Below, piece after piece: positions 17,775 to 27,050 of a stretch of 64,000 nt of DNA. Each line of letters begins with the position of its first letter. The first letter of the stretch is position 1. Source of the DNA: JACNIZ01 sp964344765 (GTDB taxonomy: Bacteria; Planctomycetota; UBA1135). The notes under the pieces were generated by a model, which saw only the letters and a list, made by a program, of their open reading frames with translations, searched no databases and was not told the origin of the DNA. Both the position numbers and the translations under genes were made by a program. Where the stretch lies: contig CAYFOM010000008.1 in the NCBI GenBank assembly GCA_964344765.1, forward strand, positions 53,684 through 117,683, written 5' to 3'.

Positions 17775-17815
17775 GAGAACAGCCGCTGCCAATTCCTTGG
17801 CAGCGGCTGTTTTTC
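17769..17815. terminator. Strong intrinsic terminator between the small membrane gene and mreB
   Basis: A perfect 14-bp stem (17779-17792 with 17797-17810) with a ttcc loop is followed on the minus strand by TTCTCTTTTTT and on the plus strand by a T5 run, so it can work in both directions. On the minus strand it ends the transcript of the 78-residue gene at 17829-18065 and separates it from mreB. Confidence 0.9.
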
Positions 17816-17828
17816 TCGTTGAGAGCGA

Positions 17829-18065
17829 CTATTCGGCGGAGCTTTGAGCTTCTGCGTACTTACCGCTGAAGAACATTCCTTCCCCGTAGTGCTTGCCCCG
17901 GGCGAAGTCGAACATCAACAAGGCGACGACCAACATCAGGCCGGTGACCACGGCGACCACGCTTTCAACCGGCGGGCCAGGCTTGATCTCTTTAGGCTCC
18001 TTAGGGGCCTTTGCCTTCTTTTCCTTAGCCGGCTTGGCGGCCTTTCTCTTGCGCTTTGCAGCCAT
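17829..18065 (-). CDS. Small Lys-rich single-pass membrane protein
   Basis: The 78-residue protein has about 30 Lys/Ala/Pro-rich residues (MAAKRKRKAAKPAKEKKAKA...), one hydrophobic helix SVVAVVTGLMLVVALLMFDFA and a short C-terminal tail. By the positive-inside rule the basic end is cytoplasmic. It follows the coiled-coil gene by 21 nt and ends 14 nt before a strong terminator, so the two form one transcript. I do not recognise a family. Codon use is like its neighbours, supporting a real gene. Confidence 0.7.
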   Translation of the reverse strand: MAAKRKRKAAKPAKEKKAKAPKEPKEIKPGPPVESVVAVVTGLMLVVALLMFDFARGKHYGEGMFFSGKYAEAQSSAE

Positions 18066-18086
18066 TTGATGGTCTCCGGTTAAGGG

Positions 18087-18941
18087 TTACAGACGAGTGA
18101 CGACGGCGTCGCCAGCAGCGATTTCACCCTTACCAGCCATGCTGATGGTGGCAGCGCACTGGTGAGTGTTGACGGTCTCGACGTGGATCTTGCCCTTGTA
18201 GAGCGAGCCGTTGTAAACGTCGAAGGTGTGGCCAGGCTTGACGCCATCGGCTTTACCCAAGTTGACGACGACTACGGTGGTGCCGTGGGTGCTGTCAACA
18301 GTGGTTACGCGACCGGACAGATCGGGCTGATCGTTCAGGTTGTTCAGGTCGATCTTGTACAGCTTGGCAACTTCCTGCAGCTTCGCATCCTTGGACTCGG
18401 CCAAATCCTTGGCACGGCCCAAAGCGATGGTCAGCTCGTCGCGCTGGCGAGTCACTTCATCCGCAGTGCGGACGGCGTCCTGACGCTCCTGGTCGGCGGA
18501 GTCGCGGGCATCCAAGGCTTCGTCGCGCTCAGAACGCAGGTTAGTAGCCTGCTGGTTGAGTTCGGCAATGCGGGATTCCTGCTGACGGTTGGTGCTACCC
18601 AAATCGCCGAGCTTGCCGTCGATGCTGGTCAGACGTTCGCGCAGGTCAGCGTTCTGCTCGCGCTCGGTCTTGAGATCGTCTTCCAATGCAGCCTTGTCAC
18701 TCTTTGCTTGAGCGATCTCAGCAGCCAAACGATCTTTCTCGCCGGTCAGGTTTTGGTTGGTGGTTTCCAATCCGCGGATAGCAGTGTCGGCTTCAGCCTG
18801 GGCTTTACCCAGATCAGCTTCAAACTGCTCCGCTTTGACTCGCCAATCCGAGCCGGTTTGGATCAGGGTTGCTGCTGCGCCGACGAAGATGGCGGACAGG
18901 ACAAGGTTGAGGACAATGAAGACCTTACCGATGGGACTCAT
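18087..18941 (-). CDS. Membrane-anchored coiled-coil protein with C-terminal beta domain
   Basis: The 284-residue protein has an N-terminal hydrophobic helix (VFIVLNLVLSAIFVGAAATL), a long coiled coil rich in Glu, Gln, Arg and Ala (about residues 33-185) and a compact beta-rich C-terminal domain (GRVTTVDSTHGTTVVVVNLG, then DGVKPGHTFDVYNG...GKIHVETV). That architecture recalls MreC, but the sequence does not match MreC, which is encoded separately at 15484-16650. It precedes a small membrane protein and lies directly upstream of the mre operon, so a scaffold in the envelope is a reasonable guess. Function not known to me. Confidence 0.8.
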   Translation of the reverse strand: MSPIGKVFIVLNLVLSAIFVGAAATLIQTGSDWRVKAEQFEADLGKAQAEADTAIRGLETTNQNLTGEKDRLAAEIAQAKSDKAALEDDLKTEREQNADLRERLTSIDGKLGDLGSTNRQQESRIAELNQQATNLRSERDEALDARDSADQERQDAVRTADEVTRQRDELTIALGRAKDLAESKDAKLQEVAKLYKIDLNNLNDQPDLSGRVTTVDSTHGTTVVVVNLGKADGVKPGHTFDVYNGSLYKGKIHVETVNTHQCAATISMAGKGEIAAGDAVVTRL

Positions 18942-18980
18942 CGAAGTCGTTCCTGCGTGAGGGTTTTAGGGGGGAAGGAA

Positions 18981-19015
18981 GCTGAGCTAGGCCGCGCGGG
19001 GCTCGCTGAGCTAGG
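18981..19015. repeat. Two 11-bp direct repeats in the leader of the coiled-coil gene
   Basis: The sequence gctgagctagg occurs at 18981-18991 and again at 19005-19015, separated by a 13-bp GC-rich spacer. Both copies are in the 156-bp gap upstream of the coiled-coil gene, 40-75 bp before its ATG. They may be a protein-binding site; nothing else in the window repeats this unit as far as I could see. Confidence 0.5.
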
Positions 19016-19072
19016 TAAGTCCACGTATTAGACACGCCAACCGGGCTGGTTTCGCGGTCTCTGTGAAGCGAA

Positions 19073-19101
19073 AGCCTATCGACGGCCTCGTTGAGGGTCA
19101 A
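19073..19101 (-). promoter_or_regulatory. Weak candidate promoter for the coiled-coil gene
   Basis: On the minus strand TTGACC (19096-19101) and TAGGCT (19073-19078) are spaced by 17 bp. The -35 is good and the -10 poor. It overlaps the lnt stop codon and would give a leader of about 125 nt containing the two direct repeats. Confidence 0.25.
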
Positions 19102-20723
19102 GCACTGCTGTCAGCCTTTCGCTTAGCCAGCCAAATCCGCAGCCGCACAGCGACCGCCCCGAGCAGGGACAGCCATGCGACCAACGGCGCAACTAGCCAC
19201 CCCCACTTTAGATAAGGCGTCGTCCATGTGGCGGGAATTCGCGCTAAATCCGCGACAAAATAGCCTTCTACACCACGTGGCAAATGGTCGACCACGCGAC
19301 CAGCGCTGTCGAAAAGTCCGCTGATTCCGGTATTTGCAACGCGCAAAACCGGCCTTCCGCACTCTCGAACGCGGAATTGCGTCGCCGCGACCATCTGATC
19401 CATCTCTTCCGACAATCCGTACCAATTTTCGTTAGAAAGCACCAAAAAAGATTCGGCACCTGCATTGGATTGGTCGCGGAACGGCTTTTCAAACACGTTC
19501 TCCCAGCAAACTGCCCCACCCATGACCATGTCTTGGAAGCGCAACGGCCCCAATTCGCCGGTACGGATGAAGTTCGGCTTCAGCCGACTGGCGCGATAAA
19601 TCGCTTCGGCGACGGCTTTGGCCCCAGGGAAATTCCCGGCGAACGGCAGGTTTTCACCGAACGGCACCAACTTGGTCTTGGAAAAGTGGTCGACCAACCG
19701 CCCATCCTGATCAAAAGCCAAAAATTCCGATGCCCGCGGGCTGAACTCGGGACCATTTTTCAGCGGCACTCCTAAGTAGTAGTGCGCTCCAGTCACGAAA
19801 TGGCGGGGACTGTGCTCATCCCAAAGCAACGGTTGAATGCGACGAGCGACGAATTCGCGCAAGAAAGGGTTGGCGTATTCATCCGGCCCGCGGTGCAGCC
19901 ATTCGCGGCGCATGAAGCCACTGTCGCCTGGCTCCCCTTCCGGCGGCACCACCGGATACGGGAACATAGTCTCGCCCCAAACCACCAGTTCGACGTCGGG
20001 ATGACGGGCCAATGCTTTGGTGGTTAATCGCGCGTGGCGGTAATAAACGTCGTCGGCGGTGTAACTGCGACGTGCGCCGTCGGAGCCGTGCTTTTCCGCG
20101 ATCGACAAATTGGCTTGAATGCCGAGCGCGCGCACTGTCGATTCGGTTGGTGCCGGCGGTGCGGCCATGAGGATGGCGATCAACGTCATCAACGGCGCAG
20201 GCAGCAACTCCCAGGGATGGCGGCGTTGGAACAGCGACCAAGCAAAAGCGCCCCAAAGAGCTACCAGCAGTGCCAAGCCCGATTCTCCGTAGACCGACGC
20301 CCAGTTCAGAGCCACCGGTCGATCGGCAAAACCCAGCGCCAACGAACCCCACGGAACTCCGCCCATTGGGTAGTGGAAGCGGAAGAATTCTGCACTTGCT
20401 ACCGCCAGAGCCGCCGCCAGCGAGACCGGTAAAAGCTTTCGCAAGCCGCGATAAATCCAGCGCTCGGCCAGCCACCAAACGCCGAGAATGAGTGCCACGC
20501 TTATCGGCGCGAATGGATTGACAAACTCACTGAGGAAGGAAAAGAACAGCGCCACATGGGCAACGCCGCCGAGGTAATCACCGATCCTCTTGCCGCCATT
20601 CTCCCAATACCAAATTCGCAACGGCACGCTCAAAAGCGCGAGTTCGGCAAACCACCAGCCGGGCAAAGCTCCGGCGCGGACGATTGCCGCGGCGATCGGT
20701 AAAAGCAGCAGGTAGGGCTTCAA
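19098..20723 (-). CDS. lnt: Apolipoprotein N-acyltransferase
   Basis: Lnt adds the third acyl chain to the N-terminal Cys of lipoproteins in the inner membrane. The protein has an N-terminal block of hydrophobic helices and a nitrilase domain with the catalytic triad Glu251 (VVWGETMFPYP), Lys351 (SKTKLVPFGE) and Cys406 (GGAVCWENVF), numbered from the TTG start. I chose the TTG at 20723, which overlaps the moeA stop (TTGA) and gives 541 residues. An ATG at 20813 adds 30 Arg-rich residues lying inside moeA and is less likely. The window encodes several probable lipoprotein substrates. Confidence 0.93.
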   Translation of the reverse strand: MKPYLLLLPIAAAIVRAGALPGWWFAELALLSVPLRIWYWENGGKRIGDYLGGVAHVALFFSFLSEFVNPFAPISVALILGVWWLAERWIYRGLRKLLPVSLAAALAVASAEFFRFHYPMGGVPWGSLALGFADRPVALNWASVYGESGLALLVALWGAFAWSLFQRRHPWELLPAPLMTLIAILMAAPPAPTESTVRALGIQANLSIAEKHGSDGARRSYTADDVYYRHARLTTKALARHPDVELVVWGETMFPYPVVPPEGEPGDSGFMRREWLHRGPDEYANPFLREFVARRIQPLLWDEHSPRHFVTGAHYYLGVPLKNGPEFSPRASEFLAFDQDGRLVDHFSKTKLVPFGENLPFAGNFPGAKAVAEAIYRASRLKPNFIRTGELGPLRFQDMVMGGAVCWENVFEKPFRDQSNAGAESFLVLSNENWYGLSEEMDQMVAATQFRVRECGRPVLRVANTGISGLFDSAGRVVDHLPRGVEGYFVADLARIPATWTTPYLKWGWLVAPLVAWLSLLGAVAVRLRIWLAKRKADSSA

Positions 20724-21955
20724 AGTCTTAGGAACTCTACCGCGTCGCCGGCTTCCAGTTCGCTGCGCGGCGGCACCTTCATCAGCACTTGGCATCCGGC
20801 CAAGCTGGTCCAATCGCCGGAGCCGGTTTCGGGACGCGGGGTGACGACGGTTTGGCCGGCATCATTGCGTGTTAATGCCGCCAAGATGAAGCGCACCCGT
20901 GCTTTGGCACGAGCAGGTCCGCCGGCGATGGCCGCTTCCAACGGCATCGCAGTCGGCTTGTCGCAACCGCCCAGAACTTGCAACAGCGGGCGGGCGAGCA
21001 ATTCGAAAACCACAAGTGCCGATACCGGATTCCCCGGCAATCCCATCGCCCAGGTGCCGTCGGCGGTGCGGCCTACCCACACTGGTTTGCCAGGCTGAAC
21101 GCTGACGCCGTGGAACATGCATTCAAAACCGGCGGCGGCAAAGGTGTCGGGCAGGTGATCCTTTGCCCCCATGCTGACGCCACCGATTGTGATGACCAGG
21201 TCGGCTTGGTCGCGCGCTTTTTCAACCGCCTCTTGCAGCGCTCCCGGTTGATCCAGCACGTGCTCGTCAAAAATCACCTCGGCACCGGCCGATGCCGCCT
21301 GCAAGCAGCTGGCAAGTCGATTGGAGTCGCGGACCTGATGCGGCTGGGGTTGCTGTTTCCAGGGCACAACCTCGTCGCCGGTGGAAAGGATGGCAACCAC
21401 CGGCTTGGAATAAACCTGCAGTGGGTCGGCCCCGCAACCAGCGGCAGCGGCCAAATCGGTGGCCTGCAAGCGGTGGCCACGACCAAGAAGTTGGCGTCCG
21501 GCGGCGCCCATCTCGCCGGCTTTGCGTACATGCTGCCCAGCTTTACAAGGTTGTTGGATCTGAAGAACGCCATCCTCCACCGAGGTCAACTCCACCGGAA
21601 TCACCGCGTCGGCGCCGTCGGCAACGGTGCCGCCGGTCATCACGGCAACAGCTTGGCCGGGCTGCAGTGCCGGGGCCTCAGCGGTTCCGGCGAAAACTTC
21701 ACCGACCAATTGACGCGGCTCCATGCCGTCTTCACTGAGCAATGCAAAGCCATCCATAGCCGAGCGTCGTACCGGCGGTTCGGCTCGATCCATCAGCACT
21801 TCTTGGGCAAGTACACGGCCCAAACAGTCGGGCAAAGCCAGCAATTCAGCGGTTCGACTTACGGCTTCGGCTTGCTCGACCAGCATGGTCCAAGCTTCGG
21901 AAAGTTCGAGCAGGCCATGGCCTTTATGCGAACGGTCACAGATGTCTGCGGTCAT
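20720..21955 (-). CDS. moeA: Molybdopterin molybdenumtransferase
   Basis: MoeA inserts molybdate into adenylylated molybdopterin. The 411-residue protein shows LGRVLAQEV, PPVRRSAMDGFALLSED, MTGGTVADGADAVIPVE, the VAILSTGDEVVP strand of the MogA-like domain and GLPGNPVSALVVFELLARP. The C-terminal beta domain ends at VEFLRL. The ATG at 21955 was preferred over a TTG two codons upstream. No other molybdenum cofactor gene is nearby, and its pairing with lnt looks accidental. Confidence 0.95.
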   Translation of the reverse strand: MTADICDRSHKGHGLLELSEAWTMLVEQAEAVSRTAELLALPDCLGRVLAQEVLMDRAEPPVRRSAMDGFALLSEDGMEPRQLVGEVFAGTAEAPALQPGQAVAVMTGGTVADGADAVIPVELTSVEDGVLQIQQPCKAGQHVRKAGEMGAAGRQLLGRGHRLQATDLAAAAGCGADPLQVYSKPVVAILSTGDEVVPWKQQPQPHQVRDSNRLASCLQAASAGAEVIFDEHVLDQPGALQEAVEKARDQADLVITIGGVSMGAKDHLPDTFAAAGFECMFHGVSVQPGKPVWVGRTADGTWAMGLPGNPVSALVVFELLARPLLQVLGGCDKPTAMPLEAAIAGGPARAKARVRFILAALTRNDAGQTVVTPRPETGSGDWTSLAGCQVLMKVPPRSELEAGDAVEFLRL

Positions 21956-22083
21956 GATCAATGGTCCGGGATTCCGGGTCCTCGCCCCGTCCAGCCTTGT
22001 AACGCTAAACGGCTTCAGGAAAAAGCCATAATAGGCGCGCTGACGCCGCGTATCACCTGCCGCGGCCCCCTCGCACGGCTTTC

Positions 22084-23274
22084 ATGAAACTACGCCCTCT
22101 CCCCGCCCTCGCTCTGGAATCCGCCGAAGCCTTCCGAATTTTGCCCGGCTTCCGCATTCTGCTCCTGGTTGCGCTGGCCCTCCCCCTCCTTCCTTCCTGT
22201 GGCCAAAGCGCCCATGCTGAAGGCTCGCCTGGCGCGACCGAAGCGGAAGAAACCGAAGAAGTTCCGTTGGAGCGCGTCCGCGTCGACACGGTCATGGTGC
22301 AGACCATTGATCGCAGCCTGGAGGCGGTCGCCAACGTGCAATCCTTGGATGTGGTTGACGTATTGCCGGAGCGAGCCGAACCGGTGCTGGAGCTACTGGT
22401 CGAAGAAGGTGAGCGAGTTGAAAAAGGTCAGGTGTTGGCCAAACTGCGCGATCGAGTCGCCAAGCTTGCCCACCAAGAGGCGCTGGTGCGAGTGACCGAA
22501 GCGAAAAACGAAGTTTCGCGGGCCAAGCGCGACGCCGACCGCAACCGCCAGTTAGCTTCGAGGCCGGACGGCACTTCGTTATTGAGTGAACGCGATTTAG
22601 AAAATTCGGAGCAAGCGCTGCTGGTTGCCGAAACTGCGCTGGAATCGGCAATGGTGCGTTTGGACCAAGCCAAGCTGGACTTAGATCGCTGCACCTTGCG
22701 CGCTCCGATTAGCGGTACGTTGACGCAACGCGACATTTCGGTCGGCGATCAGACTTTGGTTGGCCAACGCGCGTTTCAAGTTGCCGACCTCGAACATCCA
22801 CGCGTCATCTTTTATCGTCCTCAATCTGAATTTGGCTTGCTTGCACCAGGGCAGGTGTTGACGGCCACCGCCGAAGCCTTCCCCGGTGTTGAAATTCGCG
22901 GCACGGTAGAACGCGTCGCCCCAGTGGTCGATGCCGATAGCGGCACGATTAAGGTGACGGCGATTCTCGAACCGCTTGAAGGCAGCCCACTGCCCACCGG
23001 TCTGCTCGTGCGCTTGCGCTTGATCTTGGAGTCGCGCGAGGACGCGATGTTGGTACCTAAGCGTGCTTTGGTCCACCGCGGCGAAGACACCTTTGTTTTT
23101 GTCATTCAGGATGGCGACGAAGATTCGGTGATGATGATCCAAATTGAACCGGGTTTCGAGAATCCCACCCACCTGCAAGCTGTGAATAGCGAATTGAAGG
23201 ACGGCGATCGCGTCGTCACCGTCGGTATGGACAACTTGGAAGATGGTGACAAAGTCGAGGTGTTGGCGGAGTAG
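22084..23274 (+). CDS. RND efflux periplasmic adaptor (membrane fusion) lipoprotein
   Basis: The 396-residue adaptor bridges an RND permease and an outer-membrane channel. It has a signal peptide ending LLPSCGQ (a lipobox; Cys at about residue 39), an acidic spacer, then the HlyD/AcrA lipoyl half-motifs (VLELLVEEGERVEKGQVLAKL and TLRAPISGTLTQRDISVGD) flanking a coiled-coil hairpin of about 70 residues. Beta-barrel and membrane-proximal domains follow (VPKRALVHRGEDTFVFVI). It is the first gene of a three-gene operon; the permease starts 8 nt after its stop. Confidence 0.93.
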   Translation: MKLRPLPALALESAEAFRILPGFRILLLVALALPLLPSCGQSAHAEGSPGATEAEETEEVPLERVRVDTVMVQTIDRSLEAVANVQSLDVVDVLPERAEPVLELLVEEGERVEKGQVLAKLRDRVAKLAHQEALVRVTEAKNEVSRAKRDADRNRQLASRPDGTSLLSERDLENSEQALLVAETALESAMVRLDQAKLDLDRCTLRAPISGTLTQRDISVGDQTLVGQRAFQVADLEHPRVIFYRPQSEFGLLAPGQVLTATAEAFPGVEIRGTVERVAPVVDADSGTIKVTAILEPLEGSPLPTGLLVRLRLILESREDAMLVPKRALVHRGEDTFVFVIQDGDEDSVMMIQIEPGFENPTHLQAVNSELKDGDRVVTVGMDNLEDGDKVEVLAE

Positions 23275-23282
23275 CCGAAACG

Positions 23283-26200
23283 ATGCAAAACGGTCTATTT
23301 GGATTCGGCATTCACCGCCCGGTCGGGATGCTGATGATTGTGTTGGCGGGCGTGGTCTTCGGCATGGTGTCGTTGAGCAAGTTGCCGGTCGACTTGCTGC
23401 CTGAAATTGATTATCCGTCACTGACGGTGCGTACTCGTTATCCGGGTGCGGCACCGGAAGATGTGGAAGAACGCGTCACCGAAAAACTGGAAGACGTACT
23501 CAGCACCGTAGGCAAGTTGGTTCGCATTCGTTCCAGTTCGCGCGCCGAAGTCAGCGAGATTTTGCTCGAGTTTGAATGGGGTTCGAACCTGCCGTTTTTG
23601 GTGCAAGATGTTCGCGAACGCATCGACCGAGTGTTCTTATCGCAAGGGGTGGAACGACCACTCATTCTGCGATACGACCCAAGTTTGGACCCGATCCTGC
23701 GCGTCGCCGTTGCTGGTGGCGATGATTTGGTCCGCCTCCGCGACCTTGCCGAACAAGAAATTGAGCGCGAGATTGAGGGCTTATCCGGCGTAGCTGCGGT
23801 GCGTGTGCGCGGTGGATTGGAAGACGAAATTCAAGTTCGCGTCGACCCACAACGCCTGGCGAATTTGCGCGTGCCGGCTTCGCTGCTGCAACAAAGATTG
23901 CGCGAAGAGAACCTCAATGTACCGGGCGGCACTTTGGAAGAAGGTGCAACCGAGTATGTGGTGCGCACGCTGAACGAATTCCGCACTCTGGAAGAGATTG
24001 AAGACCTGCCGGTACTCACCCGCGGTGAGGCCATCATCAAGGTGCGCGATCTTGCCACGGTTGCGCGTACCCATAAAGACCGCGATGTGATCTTGCGCAC
24101 GGCTGGTCAAGAAGCGGTTGAAGTCGAGATCTTCCGCGAAGACGGCGCCAACATTGTCGAAGTTGCCGAAACGGTGCGGCGCAAGCTGTTTGGCGCCGCC
24201 GGCATGAGTACCGGAGCTGGCGGTGATGGCTCAGCTAAGAAAGAAGGCGGTGCGTCGCCAGCCAAAGGTAGTCCGCAAGGCATGGGTCGATTGGGGCCCA
24301 AACCGATTGTGTCGAAGCTACCGAGCGACGTGAAACTCACTGTCCTGAGCGATCAAAGTCAATTCGTCAGCGGTGCGATTAACGAGGTTCGCCAAGCGGC
24401 TCTAGCAGGTGGCTTATTGGCAATTTTGATTTGCTACTTATTCCTGCGCCGCTTCGCCGTGACCGCGATCATCGGCTTATCCATTCCGGTGTCTGTGATT
24501 TCCGCCTTTGGCGCGATGTACGGCGCCGGCGTCACCTTAAACGTGATGTCGCTAGGCGGTTTGGCGCTGGGCATCGGCATGTTGGTCGACAATTCCATTG
24601 TGGTATTGGAATCGATCACGCGATGTAGGGAAGAAGGCGATTCTCCACTGGATGCGGCCTTACGCGGCGTGCGAGAAGTGGGGTCGGCGGTGACTGCATC
24701 GACGCTGACTACGATCGCGGTGTTTGCCCCCATCGTGTTTGTGGAAGGCATTGCTGGACAAACCTTCGGCGATCAATCGCTGACGGTTGTGGCATCGCTG
24801 GTGATCTCGCTGGCGGTTGCGTTGTTTTTCATTCCTGGATTGGCCGCTCGCCTGCAATTGGGAACGAGCCATGAATCCAAACAGCCCAGATTCAGCGTTT
24901 GGGGACGGGCGATGGTCGGCAGCTTGAAGCCGCGGCCGATGACCGGTGTACCCAAATCGCTGTTGTTCTGGATAGCCGGTGTGGGCTCACTTGCAGCAGT
25001 GGGCTATGTATTTGCTCTGGTCATTGGCCCCATGGCCGCACCTTATAAGCCGATTCCCAAGGAACAAATTGCGGCGGTTGCGGAAGCAAAGGCCGAAGAG
25101 ATTCGTCCAGACGAAGCAGGCGGTGCATCGCCGGATTCAGATCCTCCACCTGCTCCTGCCTCTGATCCTGACCCTGCCACCACCTCCGATCCTGAAACGG
25201 AAACGGAAGCAGGAGCGGAAGCCATGGCTACCCAGGTGAATAAGCCGCCCAAGATGCCGGATGAGGTCCGCCAAAAAATCACCATGTGGACCTTCGCTGG
25301 GATGGCGCTTTCCTTGCCTGCCATCTGGACCTTTGGCCATCTGTTCCTGTGGTTTGCATCGTGGATTGTGACCGCCGGCGTAGGCGTAGCCCTTTTCTTT
25401 GGCCGCATTCTGGCCGGGCTTGCCTTCGTCGCCTTCTACTTTGTGACGTGGCCGTTTGCCATCGGCATCCAGGGGGTTATGGGAGTTCTAGACCGCGTGT
25501 ACCAGCGCTTCCTCGGCGCCGCGTTGAAAGCTCCATTAATCGTCGGCTTGGTTGTCGGCATGATTGCTTGGAGCACCTACGTCACAGGTAAAAACCTGGG
25601 CCGCGAATTGCTGCCGGAAGTTCTGCAGCGCGAAATCACCGCCGAGTTGTTCTTTCCCGCCGGTTCGCCGCTGCCGGAAACCGATCGCGTCGCCCGTGAC
25701 TTGGAAGCCAAGATACGCGACCTGGATTACGTGATGGAAACTGCGGTGGCGTCGGGCGCTGACCGTGAATCGGTTTCTACCGAGGAGGAAGGGCCCCATA
25801 CGTCGCGGATTCTGGTGCGCACCATGGCCGGTTCCGATTCACGCCAGTGGGAAGAGCAGGTTGAACGGCAATTGCGCAACTTGCTGGATGGCGAGCCCGC
25901 ATTGGCGCGCTACAACCTGCGCCGACCGACGCTGTTGGCATTGAACGCACCATTGGAAATCGAAATCATCGGCGATGATCTGATTTCCATTTCCGAGTCG
26001 GCCAAAATGGTCGAAAACGCGGTTGCCGACGTCGACGGAATCGTCGACTTGCGCAGTTCCATCCGCCGCGGCAATCCGGAAGTTCGGGTTGAGTTGGATC
26101 GCCTGCAACTGACCAAGCACAACCTGACGGTTTCGCAAGTGGCCGAACGGCTGCGTTTGGCCGTAGAAGGTCAAGTTTCCTCCACCTTCCCTGGCAAGGA

Positions 26201-27050
26201 CGAGCGTATTGACATTCGCGTTCGGGCCGACCTTAGCCATATGCAGCACGTCGAGCAGTTGGCGCTGCTGCCGGTGAACCCGGACGCCGAACGACCGCTG
26301 ACCTTAGGCGCGGTGGCGAAGCTATCGATTGCCGATGGCCCCAGCGAAATCCGCCATATCGGCGGACGTCGTGCTGCGGTGCTCAGCGCATCCTTGGCCG
26401 GCTTCGACCTTGGTGCAACCGCGAATGCAGTGGAAGCACGGTTGGCTGAACTGCCGCCGCAAAAAGACCGGGTGCTTTCCTTGGGCGGCCAAACTCAGGA
26501 AATGGATTCGGCGCTGGATTCGCTGACCTTCGCGCTGCTGCTGGCCATCTTCCTCGTTTATGCGGTGATGGCGGCGCAGTTCGAAAGCTTGGTGCAACCG
26601 CTGCTGATTATGTTCTCGGTACCGCTTGCCGCTACCGGTGCCATTTGGGTGCTCGGCGCAACCGGCACTCCGATTTCGGTGGTCGCGCTACTCGGCGCAT
26701 TGGTGCTCGCCGGCATCGTGGTGAACAACGCCATCGTGCTGGTTGACCGCATCAACCAAAACCGCCACGCCGGCAAAAAGCTCGACGTCGCCATCTTGGA
26801 AGCCGGTCGCGCGCGTTTGCGGCCGATTTTGATGACGACGGTAACCACTGTGTTAGGCATGTTGCCGCTGACCGGTGTGCTCAGCACCCTCCCCATCGCA
26901 AGCAATTTCTTCTCGTCCGAGGGAACCGAATTGCGCGCGCCGATGGCTTTGGTTGTGATCTTCGGTTTGATGGCATCCACACTTCTGACCCTAATCGTCA
27001 TTCCAGTCGGCTACCGGGTCTTGGCTCTGGCAACGCAACGCAATGACTGA
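23283..27050 (+). CDS. RND efflux permease (first of pair), with central insertion
   Basis: This is an AcrB-type proton/drug antiporter subunit of the inner membrane. Typical features are GFGIHRPVGMLMIVLAGVVFG at helix 1, the periplasmic porter domains, ALGIGMLVDNSIVVLESITR (helix 4 with the relay Asp) and AGIVVNNAIVLVDRINQ (helix 10, Asn-Asn where AcrB has a Lys). At 1,255 residues it is about 200 longer than AcrB. The excess, about residues 530-740, replaces the short cytoplasmic linker between helices 6 and 7. It contains an acidic Pro/Asp/Glu-rich stretch (about 605-648) flanked by extra hydrophobic segments. It overlaps the next gene by 8 nt. Confidence 0.93.
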   Translation: MQNGLFGFGIHRPVGMLMIVLAGVVFGMVSLSKLPVDLLPEIDYPSLTVRTRYPGAAPEDVEERVTEKLEDVLSTVGKLVRIRSSSRAEVSEILLEFEWGSNLPFLVQDVRERIDRVFLSQGVERPLILRYDPSLDPILRVAVAGGDDLVRLRDLAEQEIEREIEGLSGVAAVRVRGGLEDEIQVRVDPQRLANLRVPASLLQQRLREENLNVPGGTLEEGATEYVVRTLNEFRTLEEIEDLPVLTRGEAIIKVRDLATVARTHKDRDVILRTAGQEAVEVEIFREDGANIVEVAETVRRKLFGAAGMSTGAGGDGSAKKEGGASPAKGSPQGMGRLGPKPIVSKLPSDVKLTVLSDQSQFVSGAINEVRQAALAGGLLAILICYLFLRRFAVTAIIGLSIPVSVISAFGAMYGAGVTLNVMSLGGLALGIGMLVDNSIVVLESITRCREEGDSPLDAALRGVREVGSAVTASTLTTIAVFAPIVFVEGIAGQTFGDQSLTVVASLVISLAVALFFIPGLAARLQLGTSHESKQPRFSVWGRAMVGSLKPRPMTGVPKSLLFWIAGVGSLAAVGYVFALVIGPMAAPYKPIPKEQIAAVAEAKAEEIRPDEAGGASPDSDPPPAPASDPDPATTSDPETETEAGAEAMATQVNKPPKMPDEVRQKITMWTFAGMALSLPAIWTFGHLFLWFASWIVTAGVGVALFFGRILAGLAFVAFYFVTWPFAIGIQGVMGVLDRVYQRFLGAALKAPLIVGLVVGMIAWSTYVTGKNLGRELLPEVLQREITAELFFPAGSPLPETDRVARDLEAKIRDLDYVMETAVASGADRESVSTEEEGPHTSRILVRTMAGSDSRQWEEQVERQLRNLLDGEPALARYNLRRPTLLALNAPLEIEIIGDDLISISESAKMVENAVADVDGIVDLRSSIRRGNPEVRVELDRLQLTKHNLTVSQVAERLRLAVEGQVSSTFPGKDERIDIRVRADLSHMQHVEQLALLPVNPDAERPLTLGAVAKLSIADGPSEIRHIGGRRAAVLSASLAGFDLGATANAVEARLAELPPQKDRVLSLGGQTQEMDSALDSLTFALLLAIFLVYAVMAAQFESLVQPLLIMFSVPLAATGAIWVLGATGTPISVVALLGALVLAGIVVNNAIVLVDRINQNRHAGKKLDVAILEAGRARLRPILMTTVTTVLGMLPLTGVLSTLPIASNFFSSEGTELRAPMALVVIFGLMASTLLTLIVIPVGYRVLALATQRND

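Noticed and set aside
18162..19031. Open frame (289 codons) on the plus strand over the coiled-coil gene
   Set aside because: Antisense to a long coiled coil, whose biased codons commonly leave the opposite strand open.
22000..22035. Promoter for the RND operon at CATAAT (22027-22032)
   Set aside because: No acceptable -35 hexamer lies 16-18 bp upstream, so the -10 match alone was judged too weak to list.
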